Positions 33,392 through 43,493 of a DNA stretch of 64,000 nt are shown here, piece after piece. Both the position numbers and the translations under genes were made by a program. The DNA lies in NCBI RefSeq assembly GCF_023197165.1, contig NZ_JALPRD010000004.1, positions 310,001-374,000 of the forward strand, read 5' to 3'. The stretch is from Sphingopyxis sp. MSC1_008. Lineage in GTDB: Bacteria > Pseudomonadota > Alphaproteobacteria > Sphingomonadales > Sphingomonadaceae. Below the pieces are notes generated by a model that saw only the letters and a list, made by a program, of their open reading frames with translations, did not search any database and was not told the DNA's origin. Position 1 is the first letter of the stretch; each line of letters starts with the position of its first letter.

Positions 33392-33987
33392 CGAAAACGC
33401 TCGAACTGATTTTCGATTTCGGCAGCCCCAATGCCTATCTTTGCATGAAGGCACTGCCCGAATTGCTCGACCGCACCGGCGCCGACCTGATCATCACACC
33501 GTGCCTGCTCGGCGGCATCTTCAAGGCGACGGGCAACAAGGCGCCGATGATCCAATATGCCGACGCACCCGCCAAGCTTGCCTATGAAAACCTCGAAATG
33601 CGGCGCTTTATCGAAAGGCACGGCCTCACGAAATTCCGTATCAATCCGCACTTCCCGGTCAATACGCTGACGATCATGCGCGGCGCGATCGTTGCCGACG
33701 ACGAAGGCGTGCTCGACGATTATGTCGACGCGGTGAATCGCGCGATGTGGGAAGATGGCCTGAAGATGGACGACCCGGACGTGATCGCGACCTTCCTTTC
33801 GGCAAACGGCTTCGACGGTCCCGCGCTCCTCGCGCGCACGCACGAGCCCGAAATCAAGGCCAAGCTGATCGCCAACACCGAAGCCGCAGTCGCGCGCGGT
33901 GCGTTCGGCATCCCGACTTTCTTCGTCGGCAGCGAGATGTTTTTCGGAAAGGACCGGCTGGCGCAGGTCGAAGAGGCGCTGGCTTAA
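33385..33987 (+). CDS. 2-hydroxychromene-2-carboxylate isomerase / DsbA-like thioredoxin-fold protein
   Basis: 200 residues. The N-terminus ELIFDFGSPNAYLCMKALPEL has the FDFxSPxxYL signature of HCCA isomerases, kappa-class GST relatives in the DsbA superfamily. The C-terminal AVARGAFGIPTFFVGSEMFFGKDRL carries the cis-Pro loop (GIPTF) and the substrate-side WGxDR-like end (here FGKDRL). It lacks a CxxC, so it is not a disulfide oxidase. HCCA isomerases act in naphthalene-type aromatic breakdown with glutathione, but many homologues have other roles. Its start lies inside the SDR stop region (7-base overlap), so the two form one unit. Confidence 0.82.
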   Translation: MVTKTLELIFDFGSPNAYLCMKALPELLDRTGADLIITPCLLGGIFKATGNKAPMIQYADAPAKLAYENLEMRRFIERHGLTKFRINPHFPVNTLTIMRGAIVADDEGVLDDYVDAVNRAMWEDGLKMDDPDVIATFLSANGFDGPALLARTHEPEIKAKLIANTEAAVARGAFGIPTFFVGSEMFFGKDRLAQVEEALA

Positions 33988-34910
33988 GCCTGGGCCGCGG
34001 GCAGCGACGGTCGCCCGGCGACCAATATCCCGGCGACGATCAGCGCCAGCCCGACGATGTGGAACAGGTACAGCACTTCGCCGAGGAACAGCATCGCGAG
34101 CCCCGCGCCCATCAGCGGCATCACATTCATATATTGCCCCGTCGCCGCCGAGCCGATCAACTCGACCCCGCGATTGAAGAAGAGGTAGGCGAGGAACGAC
34201 GGAAAGATCGAGACATAGGCGATGGCGAGCGCGCTGCCCGTCGCCGGAACGATCAGCCGGCCCGACCACAGCTCATGCGCGTAAAAGGGTACGATCACAG
34301 CGATGCCGACGACCATCGAGGCCGCGAGGAAGCTTAACGGATGAACCGCCGGCCGGCGCCGCAGCAGCACCGAGTAAAGCGCCCAGAGCAGCACCGCACC
34401 GCCGATGATCGCATCGCCGATGTTGAGCTGTAACCCCCACAGCATCGCCGGATCGCCGCGCGCGATGATCGCCAGCACGCCGGTGAGCGAAATCAGCACG
34501 CCCGCGATCTGGCGCGGGGTGGTGCGGTCGCCCATCACCAATGCGCCCACGACGAGAACCAGCGCCGGCAGCGCCGACTGGATCAGCATCGAGTTGAGCG
34601 CGGTGGTACTCTGCAGGCCGGTGTAGAGCAGGATGTTGAACGACCCGATCGCCAATGCGCCGAGCAGCGCGACGATCGGCCAGTTCGCGCGCAAGATGGG
34701 CCAGTCGCGCCTGAGATGCGGCCAGGCGAGCGGCAACAACAGTAAAAGCGCGAAGGTCCAGCGCCAGAAAGACAAGGCGGCGGGCGGCACCAGATCGCGC
34801 GCGGCGCGGCCGACGATCGAATTGCCGGCCCAGAACAGCGCCGTCACCGTCAGCAGCGGATAGGCCCGCGACCAGATTGCCGCGACGGGCCCGCCTTCCT
34901 TCATCATCAC
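33984..34910 (-). CDS. EamA/DMT-family transporter
   Basis: 308 residues with ten hydrophobic helices in two EamA repeats (about 15-145 and 160-300). Family features include WAGNSIVGRAARDLVPPAALSFWRW in the first repeat. The substrate is unknown; relatives export amino acids or metabolites. Three consecutive ATGs (MMMK) lie at the start, and 34910 is used. The 3' end overlaps the HCCA-isomerase-like gene by 4 bases, convergently. Confidence 0.85.
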   Translation of the reverse strand: MMMKEGGPVAAIWSRAYPLLTVTALFWAGNSIVGRAARDLVPPAALSFWRWTFALLLLLPLAWPHLRRDWPILRANWPIVALLGALAIGSFNILLYTGLQSTTALNSMLIQSALPALVLVVGALVMGDRTTPRQIAGVLISLTGVLAIIARGDPAMLWGLQLNIGDAIIGGAVLLWALYSVLLRRRPAVHPLSFLAASMVVGIAVIVPFYAHELWSGRLIVPATGSALAIAYVSIFPSFLAYLFFNRGVELIGSAATGQYMNVMPLMGAGLAMLFLGEVLYLFHIVGLALIVAGILVAGRPSLPAAQA

Positions 34911-34967
34911 GCGCGTCCCGCCTTCACCCGAAAATCGCCCCCCGGATAGCGGACGCCCGCTTCCTGT

Positions 34968-35984
34968 CTAGGTGAAGTCGAGCTGGATGATGTCGCTCGG
35001 CGTCGCACGGCAATACATTTCGATCTGCTTCGCGCCGTCGGGATAGGTCGCGGTCATCGTCGCACGGATGCGCCAACCGCCATTACCCTGTTCGAGCGAG
35101 ATCAGCTTGTCGTACGACAGTCGGGTGCCGCCGGTAACGCCGATCTGCCGCGCCGCATCGGTCATGCAATTCTGTACCGACGGCCGCGCCGCGCTCGGCA
35201 AGGCCGAAAGGTTGGCGCTCAGCGTTGCCGGCGGACCCGCGGGATAGGTCGGCGTTGCCGTATCCCCGGGCGTCGTCGTCTGCTCGGTCGCCGCCTTCTT
35301 TTTCTTCTGGCTCGCCAGCAGGGCGATCAGTCCGCCCGCAACGACAATGCCGCCGATGATCAGCCCGGTGCTCGGCCCCTTGTCCTTGTCTTTTTCGGGC
35401 GGACGGACATTGCGGTAGCCATAGCCGAACTCGGCGCGGCAGCCCTTGTCCACCCAGACATAATCGCCGGTATAACCCCATTGGCGCCCAGCATTGCACT
35501 TGCCGCCGAGCCTGCGCAGCAACTCGACCCTGTCGTTGGTCCGAACGTTGCACTGTTCGTAGCGATTGCTGCGCGACTCGCAGCGCAGCGTGCCCGCATA
35601 ATCATCGACCGGCTGCGGCAGCGGGGTCGGATAGCCGCCGTCATTGGCATAGCCATAGGCAAATTCGGCGCGGCAGCCGCCCGACACCCAGATCTGGTTG
35701 GCGGTGAAACCCCAGTCGCGCCCCTTCGAACAGCGTCCGCCGATCACGCGCTGCAGGTCGACGCGATTGCCAGTGCGGACATTGCAGCGCTGCATCTGGT
35801 TGTTCCGCGATTCGCAGCGGATCGTTCCCTGATAGCCATAGCCGTTCCCGGGGCGCGGCGGCTGAATCTGAGGCCCGCCTGGCGGTGGATAGGGCAAGGT
35901 CGTTGCTTGCGGCAGGGCGGGGACGGCAAGCTGGCTGGCGATCAATGTGGCCGTAGTGACGATCGTGACGATATTATTCCGCAT
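34968..35984 (-). CDS. DUF3011 two-repeat exported protein
   Basis: 338 residues from ATG 35984, with GGGGAG upstream. A signal peptide (about 1-27) is followed by a Pro/Gly-rich linker and two DUF3011 repeats (55-110 and 132-188). Each repeat has four cysteines at identical spacing (57/67/85/104 and 135/145/163/182), which suggests two disulfides per repeat. One membrane helix (206-225, GLIIGGIVVAGGLIALLAS) follows, then a Lys-rich patch, a Thr/Pro linker and a C-terminal domain ending in a YPDGAKQIEMYCRA strand. Function is unknown; envelope location is inferred. The 286-base gap to murA on its 5' side holds no credible gene. Confidence 0.82.
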   Translation of the reverse strand: MRNNIVTIVTTATLIASQLAVPALPQATTLPYPPPGGPQIQPPRPGNGYGYQGTIRCESRNNQMQRCNVRTGNRVDLQRVIGGRCSKGRDWGFTANQIWVSGGCRAEFAYGYANDGGYPTPLPQPVDDYAGTLRCESRSNRYEQCNVRTNDRVELLRRLGGKCNAGRQWGYTGDYVWVDKGCRAEFGYGYRNVRPPEKDKDKGPSTGLIIGGIVVAGGLIALLASQKKKKAATEQTTTPGDTATPTYPAGPPATLSANLSALPSAARPSVQNCMTDAARQIGVTGGTRLSYDKLISLEQGNGGWRIRATMTATYPDGAKQIEMYCRATPSDIIQLDFT

Positions 35985-36237
35985 GACCTTACTCCCCTGT
36001 GAAAAGTCGTTTCCGTTTACCGCTGCCCTTTTCGACCCGAATATTGACCTGAATAGTTTCATATTTCGGACCGGAACGCCACGGCGAAAGCCCGTTGTCA
36101 TCAGGAACGACTTAACCATGGTGACGACTTCGCCTGTTCCGCCGGATCTATTGGCTTTCGCCCCGGATCGCGCCGCCGCAACAGGCGAGCCAGGGCCGCC
36201 GCCGCTTATCTTCCACAATCGCCTGCCCGGTGCCGCT

Positions 36238-36258
36238 TGCGCGCGCATGCGCATGCGC
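36238..36258. other. Alternating purine-pyrimidine tract upstream of murA
   Basis: Twenty-one bases alternate strictly between pyrimidine and purine (TGCGCGCGCATG, continuing to 36258), and 36243-36258 is a perfect 16-base palindrome. Such tracts adopt Z-form DNA readily under negative supercoiling. It ends 12 bases before the murA ATG. Confidence 0.7.
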
Positions 36259-36270
36259 TAAAGACAGCCG

Positions 36271-37554
36271 ATGGATCAAATCGTCATTCGCGGCGGCCAG
36301 CGACTCAAGGGCCGAATCCCCATCTCTGGCGCCAAGAATGCGGCGCTCACTTTGCTGCCCTGCGCGCTGCTCACCGACGAGCCGCTGACGCTACGCAACC
36401 TGCCGCGGCTCGCCGACGTCGACGGCTTTGGGCACCTGCTCAACCAGCTCGGCTGCTCGACGACGATCGAGGGATCGCGGCCGGAGGATTTCGGCCGCGT
36501 GATGACCGCGCGCACGACGACGCTGACCTCGACCGTCGCGCCCTATGACATCGTACGCAAGATGCGCGCGTCGATCCTCGTACTCGGCCCGCTGCTTGCA
36601 CGCGCGGGCGAGGCGACGGTGTCGCTGCCCGGCGGCTGCGCGATCGGCAACCGTCCGATCGACCTCCACCTCAAAGCCCTCGAAGCCTTTGGCGCCGAAA
36701 TCGAGCTGACCTCGGGCTATGTAAAAGCCGTTGCCCCCGGCGGGCGCCTCGCGGGCGGCAAGTTCACCTTCCCCGTCGTGTCGGTCGGCGCGACCGAAAA
36801 CGCGCTGATGGCGGCCTCGCTCGCCAAGGGCACCTGCGTGCTCGAGAATGCCGCGCGCGAACCCGAAATCGTCGACCTGTGCAACTGCCTCGTCGCGATG
36901 GGCGCGCATATCGACGGCATCGGCACCGAGACGCTGACGATCGAGGGTGTCGACCGGCTGCACGGCGCGACCTATCGCGTGATGGCCGACCGCATCGAGG
37001 CGGGCAGCTACGCCTGCGCCGCGGTGATTACCGAGGGCGATGTCGAACTGGTCGGCGCGAAGGCCGACGAGATGGACGCGACGCTGGCGGCGCTGCGCCA
37101 GGCAGGCGCAACGGTCGAGGAAACGAAGGGCGGCATCCGCGTCGCCATGTCGGGCCGCGCCGAACCCGTCACCCTGTCGACCGCGCCCTACCCCGGCTTC
37201 GCGACCGACATGCAGGCGCAGTTCATGGCGATGGCGACGCTTGGCAAGGGCGCCTCGCTGTTCACCGAAACGATTTTCGAGAACCGCTATATGCATGTGC
37301 CCGAGCTGGCGCGCATGGGCTGCGACATCGATGTCCGCAGCCGCAGCGCGGTGGTGCGCGGGGTCGACAAGCTGATCGGCGCGCCGGTGATGGCGACCGA
37401 CCTGCGCGCCTCGATGAGCCTGATCATCGCGGGCCTCGCCGCCGAGGGCACGACCGAGGTCAACCGCGTCTATCACCTCGACCGCGGTTATGAGCGGCTC
37501 GAGGAAAAATTGCAGGCGGTCGGCGCCGATATCGAACGGATCAGCGCGGGGTAG
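36271..37554 (+). CDS. murA: UDP-N-acetylglucosamine 1-carboxyvinyltransferase
   Basis: 427 residues. MurA adds enolpyruvate from PEP to UDP-GlcNAc, the first committed step of peptidoglycan synthesis. The N-terminal [19 protein letters not shown] holds the substrate-binding Lys and Asn (GAKNA). The active-site loop is [17 protein letters not shown], with Cys123, so the enzyme should be fosfomycin-sensitive. The C-terminal [15 protein letters not shown] is the family end. The fold is two inside-out alpha/beta barrels. Start ATG 36271 lacks a strong ribosome-binding site. It is monocistronic, convergent with the next gene by a 14-base overlap. Confidence 0.96.
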   Translation: MDQIVIRGGQRLKGRIPISGAKNAALTLLPCALLTDEPLTLRNLPRLADVDGFGHLLNQLGCSTTIEGSRPEDFGRVMTARTTTLTSTVAPYDIVRKMRASILVLGPLLARAGEATVSLPGGCAIGNRPIDLHLKALEAFGAEIELTSGYVKAVAPGGRLAGGKFTFPVVSVGATENALMAASLAKGTCVLENAAREPEIVDLCNCLVAMGAHIDGIGTETLTIEGVDRLHGATYRVMADRIEAGSYACAAVITEGDVELVGAKADEMDATLAALRQAGATVEETKGGIRVAMSGRAEPVTLSTAPYPGFATDMQAQFMAMATLGKGASLFTETIFENRYMHVPELARMGCDIDVRSRSAVVRGVDKLIGAPVMATDLRASMSLIIAGLAAEGTTEVNRVYHLDRGYERLEEKLQAVGADIERISAG

Positions 37555-38812
37555 TCAGGCGTTCGGCGCGGCCGTAGGCGCCGCGCACGTCGCGTTTGAT
37601 CCAGTCGCCGAGCAATTTCAGATAGCCGTCGGCGATGCGCGTAACGGTGCGCGACCCGTCGGCGTTCGTCGTAAATTCGTATATGCCGTGGTCGGTGTTG
37701 GGGAAGAGGTAGACGTCGATCGGCTTGCCCGCCTGGACGAGCCCGAGCAGCGCCCCGCGCGTCGTCTCGATCGGCGCCTCGCGATCCTCGCCGGCGAGCA
37801 CCCAAAGTAGCGGTGTCTCGAGCTTTTTCAGTGCAGCGACCGCGTCATAATCCCACAGCACCTCCAGATTGTCGAAACGCGCACGGCCGATCCGACGTAG
37901 TTCATCGTCGGTCATCCGCGCCATGGTCCCGCTATATTCTCCGGTGATCTTTGCGGCCCATGGCTTGTCTGCCATCTCGCGCCGCACCGCGTCGAGCGCG
38001 TCATAGCCGTCGCGAAAATCGGACAGCAGCAATCCCGCGGTCGCTTGCGACAGGCGGTTGATCAGCGCGACCGCATCCTCGCCCAGACCCGCGGCGCGCA
38101 CTTCGGACACCATCTGCTCGCGATCTTCCTCGATCGGCGAGGCAACAAGGCCGAAGCCGACCTCTACGAAATCGGCCTTGGTCCGTGTCGCGGCGAGCGG
38201 GGCGACCCAGCCACCCTGGCTGCCGCCGAAGAAACCCGCACGCCCGTAACGCCCCGCCGCCATCCCGCGCGCCTGATCGAGCGCGTGCGCCGCATCCTCG
38301 GCGAGCAGTTCGAAATTCTGCGTATATTCGCCTTCGGAGCCGCCGGTGCCGCGCTTGTCATAGACGAACACCGAAATCCCCTGCGCCGCCATCGCATAGC
38401 CATAGACGCCCCCGATCGGCGAGGTGCGTTCGGACCCATGCACCATCACGACGAGCGGGCGCTTGGCGTCGGGCGCGCCCGGCGGCTCGATCAGCACACC
38501 GGTCATCTTCGTGCCGACGCTGTCGAAGGTCGCTTGCGTCTCGCGAAAGGCGACGGGCTGCCATTGTTTGCCGCCGACGGAAACGTCGCTGGTCCCGCAC
38601 GTCAGGGGGACGCCCGCATCGGTGGTCGCGCCGCGGCGGCCGTCGCGAAACAGATAGCGCAGCCCGGGCGCCGCGACCGCCGGCGACTTCACCAGCACGA
38701 CGAAATCGCCGTCGGGGGCGGCATAGGTCCCGGGCGTGCAGACGGTCTGCGCAAGGGCCGGCGTTGCCGGAAGCGTAGCGAGAAGACAAAGGGTGCCGAT
38801 GAGATGTTTCAT
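37541..38812 (-). CDS. Exported alpha/beta hydrolase
   Basis: 423 residues. A signal peptide (1-21, ending ALA) is followed by an N-terminal domain with cysteines (VCTPGTY; LTCGTSD), then the hydrolase core: oxyanion region [12 protein letters not shown], nucleophile elbow [12 protein letters not shown] (GGSQGG), acid in [10 protein letters not shown] and base in [11 protein letters not shown]. This layout is like bacterial exported peptidase/esterase-type hydrolases. The substrate is unknown. ATG 38812 has no Shine-Dalgarno; a TATAAC hexamer 9 bases upstream could be a -10 box for a leaderless or nearly leaderless message. An 18-base inverted repeat covers that position. Confidence 0.82.
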   Translation of the reverse strand: MKHLIGTLCLLATLPATPALAQTVCTPGTYAAPDGDFVVLVKSPAVAAPGLRYLFRDGRRGATTDAGVPLTCGTSDVSVGGKQWQPVAFRETQATFDSVGTKMTGVLIEPPGAPDAKRPLVVMVHGSERTSPIGGVYGYAMAAQGISVFVYDKRGTGGSEGEYTQNFELLAEDAAHALDQARGMAAGRYGRAGFFGGSQGGWVAPLAATRTKADFVEVGFGLVASPIEEDREQMVSEVRAAGLGEDAVALINRLSQATAGLLLSDFRDGYDALDAVRREMADKPWAAKITGEYSGTMARMTDDELRRIGRARFDNLEVLWDYDAVAALKKLETPLLWVLAGEDREAPIETTRGALLGLVQAGKPIDVYLFPNTDHGIYEFTTNADGSRTVTRIADGYLKLLGDWIKRDVRGAYGRAERLTTPR

Positions 38813-38818
38813 AAAGCC

Positions 38819-38836
38819 GTGTTATAAAAATAACAC
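38819..38836. promoter_or_regulatory. Inverted repeat upstream of the exported hydrolase
   Basis: GTGTTAT-AAAA-ATAACAC, perfect 7-base arms in an otherwise GC-rich region, 6 bases upstream of the hydrolase ATG and 11 bases after the stop of the EamA gene. Read leftward it contains TATAAC, a possible -10 box. It is either an operator over the promoter or a transcript end signal for the upstream gene. Confidence 0.55.
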
Positions 38837-38847
38837 AGCAATGGCAA

Positions 38848-39810
38848 CTAGCTCTCGGGCTCGACGGGCACGGAAACCATGTTGCCGCTGACCGACGGCC
38901 GTTCGGGCCGTTTTGCGACCGCGATCACCAGCCCGATCAGCGCGACGACGCCGCCCGCGATCGACAGCGTCGCCCAGCGGTAATCCTCGAATGCGGTCGA
39001 AAAGCCCATCGCGATGATCGGAATCAGCACGCTCGACCACGCCGCCTGCCCCGGCCCGACCGCACGGATGATATTGAAATAGAGCGGGAAAGTCACTGCG
39101 CTCGCGATCACGCCAAGATAGAGGACGCCGCCGATGTACGTCGCGGTCGGCTCGATTACCGGCGGGCCGGTGGTGATCCACGCATAGCTGCCATCGGCGA
39201 GCGCACCGAACAGCATCGCCCACGCGATCATCACCACCATCGACTGCGCGCGCGCGATGCGCGTTCCCTGCATGACGTTGGCGGTCGACGCGCTCATCAC
39301 CCCGGCGAGCGTCAGTACCGTACCGAGCAGCACCTCGCCCGCGCCGACCGCGGCGGCGCGATATTCGTGGAGGATCATGAGGCCCACGCCGACGATCGCG
39401 ATCCCCGCCCCCGCAAGGAAACGCCCTTCGAGCGGGGTCTTGAGGAAAGCGCGGCCGAGCAGGGTGTTGGGCACGATCAGCAGCGCGAACAGCACCGCAA
39501 CGAGCCCCGAGGTGATATGCTGCTCGGCGCGGTAGACGAAGTTGAAGTTGAAGGTGAACTGCGCGATGCCGAGCGCGACCGCAAAGAGCATCGCCTTGGG
39601 CTCGAGCCACAACCGCTCGCGACGTATGATGGCAAAAGCGAACATCGCGATCGCGGCGACCGCGAAGCGATAAGATACCGACCAGCTTGGCGGGACGATG
39701 CCGAGCTGTCCCTTGATGACGATCCAGGTCGATCCCCAGATCAAGGTCACCAGCATGAAAGGCAGCAGGACGCGCGGGCTGAGCAGCGTGGGTGGCTGCT
39801 CGCTATTCAT
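38848..39810 (-). CDS. EamA/DMT-family transporter (second copy)
   Basis: 320 residues, ten hydrophobic segments in two EamA repeats. The first begins LPFMLVTLIWGSTWIVIKGQLG, with the characteristic WGSxW. The second repeat spans about 165-300. It is only distantly similar to the EamA protein at 33984. Its start (ATG 39810) overlaps the stop of the threonine aldolase gene by 4 bases, so export of an amino acid or related product is an attractive but unproven role. Confidence 0.86.
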   Translation of the reverse strand: MNSEQPPTLLSPRVLLPFMLVTLIWGSTWIVIKGQLGIVPPSWSVSYRFAVAAIAMFAFAIIRRERLWLEPKAMLFAVALGIAQFTFNFNFVYRAEQHITSGLVAVLFALLIVPNTLLGRAFLKTPLEGRFLAGAGIAIVGVGLMILHEYRAAAVGAGEVLLGTVLTLAGVMSASTANVMQGTRIARAQSMVVMIAWAMLFGALADGSYAWITTGPPVIEPTATYIGGVLYLGVIASAVTFPLYFNIIRAVGPGQAAWSSVLIPIIAMGFSTAFEDYRWATLSIAGGVVALIGLVIAVAKRPERPSVSGNMVSVPVEPES

Positions 39811-40817
39811 AATGCGCCGATCGCGGCCGCCAGCGGTGCGACCGCCTCCGCATCCTGATCCCAGCTGACGACGAGGCGAGCCGCGCCCTCGCCCCAGTCG
39901 TAGAAGTCGAACCCGGCACCGCGCAGCTTTGCGGCTTCCTCGGCGGTCAGGCGCACGAACAGCTCGTTCGCCTCGACCGGATGCATCAACCGGCCGCCGC
40001 ACGCCGCCGCGAGCTTTGCCGCGCCGGCATTGGCGGCGCGCGCGTTGGCAAGCCACAAGTCGTTCGTGAGCATCGCGCGGATCTGTGCCGCGACGAAGCG
40101 CCCCTTGCTGAGCAGATGCCCGCCGCGCTTCTTGAGTTCGCGCACGCCCGGCCCGCCGCTGCCGCCGAAAAAGACGATCGCCTCGGCCATCATCGCGCCA
40201 TTTTTGGTGAAGCCGAACGACAGCGCATCGACCCCGGCGCGCCAGGTGACATCGGCGGGCGCGCAGCCGAGGAAGGCAACGGCATTGGCGAAGCGCGCGC
40301 CATCCATGTGGAGTTTCATACCGGCGCCCTTGGCGATCTCGCTGATCGCGCCGATTTCTTCCGCGCGCCAGGCAAGGCCATATTCGGTCGCGTTGGTGAT
40401 GCTGACCGCCGCCGGCTGGACCTGATGCACGTCCTTGCGGATCCCGGCGATGCGGGCTTTCAGCGCTTCGGTATCGATCTTGGCGCCGCGTCCGGGGAGC
40501 GGCATCAGCTTGGCGCCGCCCGAATAAAAAGTCGGTGCGCCGCATTCGTCGACTTCGATATGCGATTCCTCGTAACAGAGGATGCCCTGCCACGGCCGCA
40601 CGAAATGCGCGAGGATGATGCTGTTCGCCGCGGTTCCGGTCGGAATCCAGACGACTTCGCATGTCGTCTCGAAAAGCTCCGAGAATGTCGCGTCGAGCGA
40701 CTGACTGAGCGCATCGCCGTCATAGGCGGTGTCGACCTGATTGGCGGCCGCCATCGCCTCCATCACCACGGGATGGACGGTCGCGGCATTGTCGGAGAAA
40801 AAGCGGGTCGCAGTCAT
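39807..40817 (-). CDS. Threonine aldolase family PLP enzyme
   Basis: 336 residues of the beta-eliminating lyase / threonine-aldolase fold. Motifs: FFSDNAATVHPVVMEAM at the N-terminus, PTGTAANSI for the PLP phosphate, the cofactor-aspartate motif HMDGARFANA (Asp172) and the Schiff-base Lys205 in SFGFTKNGAM. Low-specificity L-threonine aldolases split L-threonine or L-allo-threonine to glycine and acetaldehyde; the stereochemistry cannot be read here. It is the first gene of a two-gene unit with the EamA transporter. Confidence 0.87.
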   Translation of the reverse strand: MTATRFFSDNAATVHPVVMEAMAAANQVDTAYDGDALSQSLDATFSELFETTCEVVWIPTGTAANSIILAHFVRPWQGILCYEESHIEVDECGAPTFYSGGAKLMPLPGRGAKIDTEALKARIAGIRKDVHQVQPAAVSITNATEYGLAWRAEEIGAISEIAKGAGMKLHMDGARFANAVAFLGCAPADVTWRAGVDALSFGFTKNGAMMAEAIVFFGGSGGPGVRELKKRGGHLLSKGRFVAAQIRAMLTNDLWLANARAANAGAAKLAAACGGRLMHPVEANELFVRLTAEEAAKLRGAGFDFYDWGEGAARLVVSWDQDAEAVAPLAAAIGAL

Positions 40818-40858
40818 GGACCGCGCCTTAGCGCAGGTGCGGGCCGCTTGCTAACCCC

Positions 40859-41605
40859 TCATTTCTGTTGCGCTTCACCGGAACCGTCTGCGGCCTCTTC
40901 GGGTGTCGATCCGCGCGCGAGGCTGGCGCCGCCGGCGACACCGAGGCCGCCCGCCATGCCCATGCCGCCGCCGCCGCCGCGCCCCCCGCCAGCGCCGCCT
41001 CGCGCCTCACTGCTACGACCGCCACCCTTTCCGCCGCTACCCGACGGACGCGTCGGACCCTGCGCGGGGATGATAACGTCGGCGGGAACCGGATCGAGGT
41101 CGAGCGCCTTGCGGATGAAATCGCGCAGTTCAATGACAAGGTCATGGACATGCACCGGACGCCCGTCGGCGAGTTCCTGCGCCGCGCGGCTAGCGAGCCG
41201 CACCTGCGTCTCGGTGCCGAGCAGGATGATGTCGGAAAGCGCGGCCTCGACGGCGTCGCGGATGCGGCGCGGCCGATCCGATTCGCCGGGTTCGTCATCC
41301 TCCGCCGCCGCCTCGTCCGACAGGTCGATCACGGGCTCGGCTTTCGGCTCGCTCGCCTGACGCCTGATGTCGCGAAGATGGCGCGGATCGACCATCAGAT
41401 CGCCCGTGAACGACCCGCCAAGCGCCTTGTACGCAGCCATCAGCGTGCGCAGCCGCTCGTTGATCTGGCGGTTCATCCTCTCGCGGCGCTGCTGGATCGT
41501 CATCATCACCATCAGCCGGATGCCGACGCCGATCAGCGTGACGAGCGCTAGGCCGAGCAGCGTCGTTCCGATGCTTTGCCACGATGAGAAGTCGAAGAAG
41601 CGCAT
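40859..41605 (-). CDS. Conserved membrane-anchored protein of unknown function
   Basis: 248 residues. One N-terminal membrane helix (about 10-36, TTLLGLALVTLIGVGIRLMVMM) is followed by a basic coiled-coil-like helix (QQRRERMNRQINERLRTLMAAYKALGGSF), an acidic linker, a predicted helical domain (RDAVEAALSDIILLGTETQVRLA) and a Gly/Arg/Met-rich low-complexity tail (about 185-245). The helix-plus-cytoplasmic-domain form suggests a bitopic inner-membrane protein. I do not recognise the family. Confidence 0.7.
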   Translation of the reverse strand: MRFFDFSSWQSIGTTLLGLALVTLIGVGIRLMVMMTIQQRRERMNRQINERLRTLMAAYKALGGSFTGDLMVDPRHLRDIRRQASEPKAEPVIDLSDEAAAEDDEPGESDRPRRIRDAVEAALSDIILLGTETQVRLASRAAQELADGRPVHVHDLVIELRDFIRKALDLDPVPADVIIPAQGPTRPSGSGGKGGGRSSEARGGAGGGRGGGGGMGMAGGLGVAGGASLARGSTPEEAADGSGEAQQK

Positions 41606-41686
41606 GCTACCGAATGTGCCGACGATCGCCCGCGGGCGCCACCAATTTTCTGCCCGGCGCCGCGTCGCCGGTCATCGGCGCCAAAA

Positions 41687-42157
41687 TCAGATGCCGAGGC
41701 TGTCCGAACAGTCGAATGCCGAAGCGAGCTTTTCGCGGAAACCGGCGGTGTCCGACCCCGTGTCCACGAGCACCGCATCGCCCGCATCGAGCCGCTCGTG
41801 AAGTGCGATCGTCAGCGAGTCTTCGCTGAACAGGTCGCCGACGAAACGATTGTGCGCCACGAAACGAAGCCGCTGCGGCGAGGATTCGATCACGACGGCG
41901 CGCCACGCGGGACCATAGCTCGACTTCGCCCACAGCTTCGCGCCCACAGGCAGCGCGCGCGTCGGCTTGCCGGTGACGATCGCGACATTGATCATCGTAC
42001 GGTCGGCTTCGTTGAACGCCTGACGAATCTCGATCGAGCCCACGCCAAAGCGCGCGATACATTCGCCCGCCGTGCGGTTCACATAGCCGAGATCAACGTA
42101 CGAGGCGTCATTGAACGCAGGGGTCAGGCTGGCAGCGGCCAGCAAAAGCGAGAACAT
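41687..42157 (-). CDS. Small exported protein of unknown function
   Basis: 156 residues. A short hydrophobic N-terminus (MFSLLLAAASLTPAF) looks like a signal peptide. The mature part has two cysteines (TAGECIARFG and AFDCSDSLG) that could form a disulfide and is otherwise mixed alpha/beta with no motif I recognise. It lies between the membrane protein gene and argG in the same direction, 42 bases after argG, so it may be on the argG transcript. Confidence 0.6.
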   Translation of the reverse strand: MFSLLLAAASLTPAFNDASYVDLGYVNRTAGECIARFGVGSIEIRQAFNEADRTMINVAIVTGKPTRALPVGAKLWAKSSYGPAWRAVVIESSPQRLRFVAHNRFVGDLFSEDSLTIALHERLDAGDAVLVDTGSDTAGFREKLASAFDCSDSLGI

Positions 42158-42199
42158 AGACCAAGGCTCCTGTCGAAGCCGGGTCCGTGCCCGGCCCCC

Positions 42200-43417
<1,218 letters not shown>

Positions 43418-43421
43418 GATG

Positions 43422-43477
43422 GCACCTTTGGCGAGGGAAAGACGCGGGCGCGGCTAGCAGTCCGCCGCCAAAGGTGC
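43422..43477 (-). promoter_or_regulatory. argG leader hairpin that hides the ribosome-binding site
   Basis: Read toward argG, GCACCTTTGGCG (43477-43466) is perfectly complementary to CGCCAAAGGTGC (43433-43422), 12 base pairs around a 32-base interior. The 3' arm contains the Shine-Dalgarno AAAGG (43429-43425). The interior has a smaller GCGG/CCGC hairpin. The geometry is that of an RNA element that must open before argG can be translated. Which signal opens it is unknown. Confidence 0.65.
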
Positions 43478-43493
43478 AACCGGCTTGGCCGTC

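Noticed and set aside
35985..36270. Possible small gene between the DUF3011 gene and murA
   Set aside because: The only plus-strand frame has no ribosome-binding site and Pro/Arg-rich sequence, and the minus-strand frame is just an upstream extension of the DUF3011 gene. I see only the alternating tract near 36238-36258.
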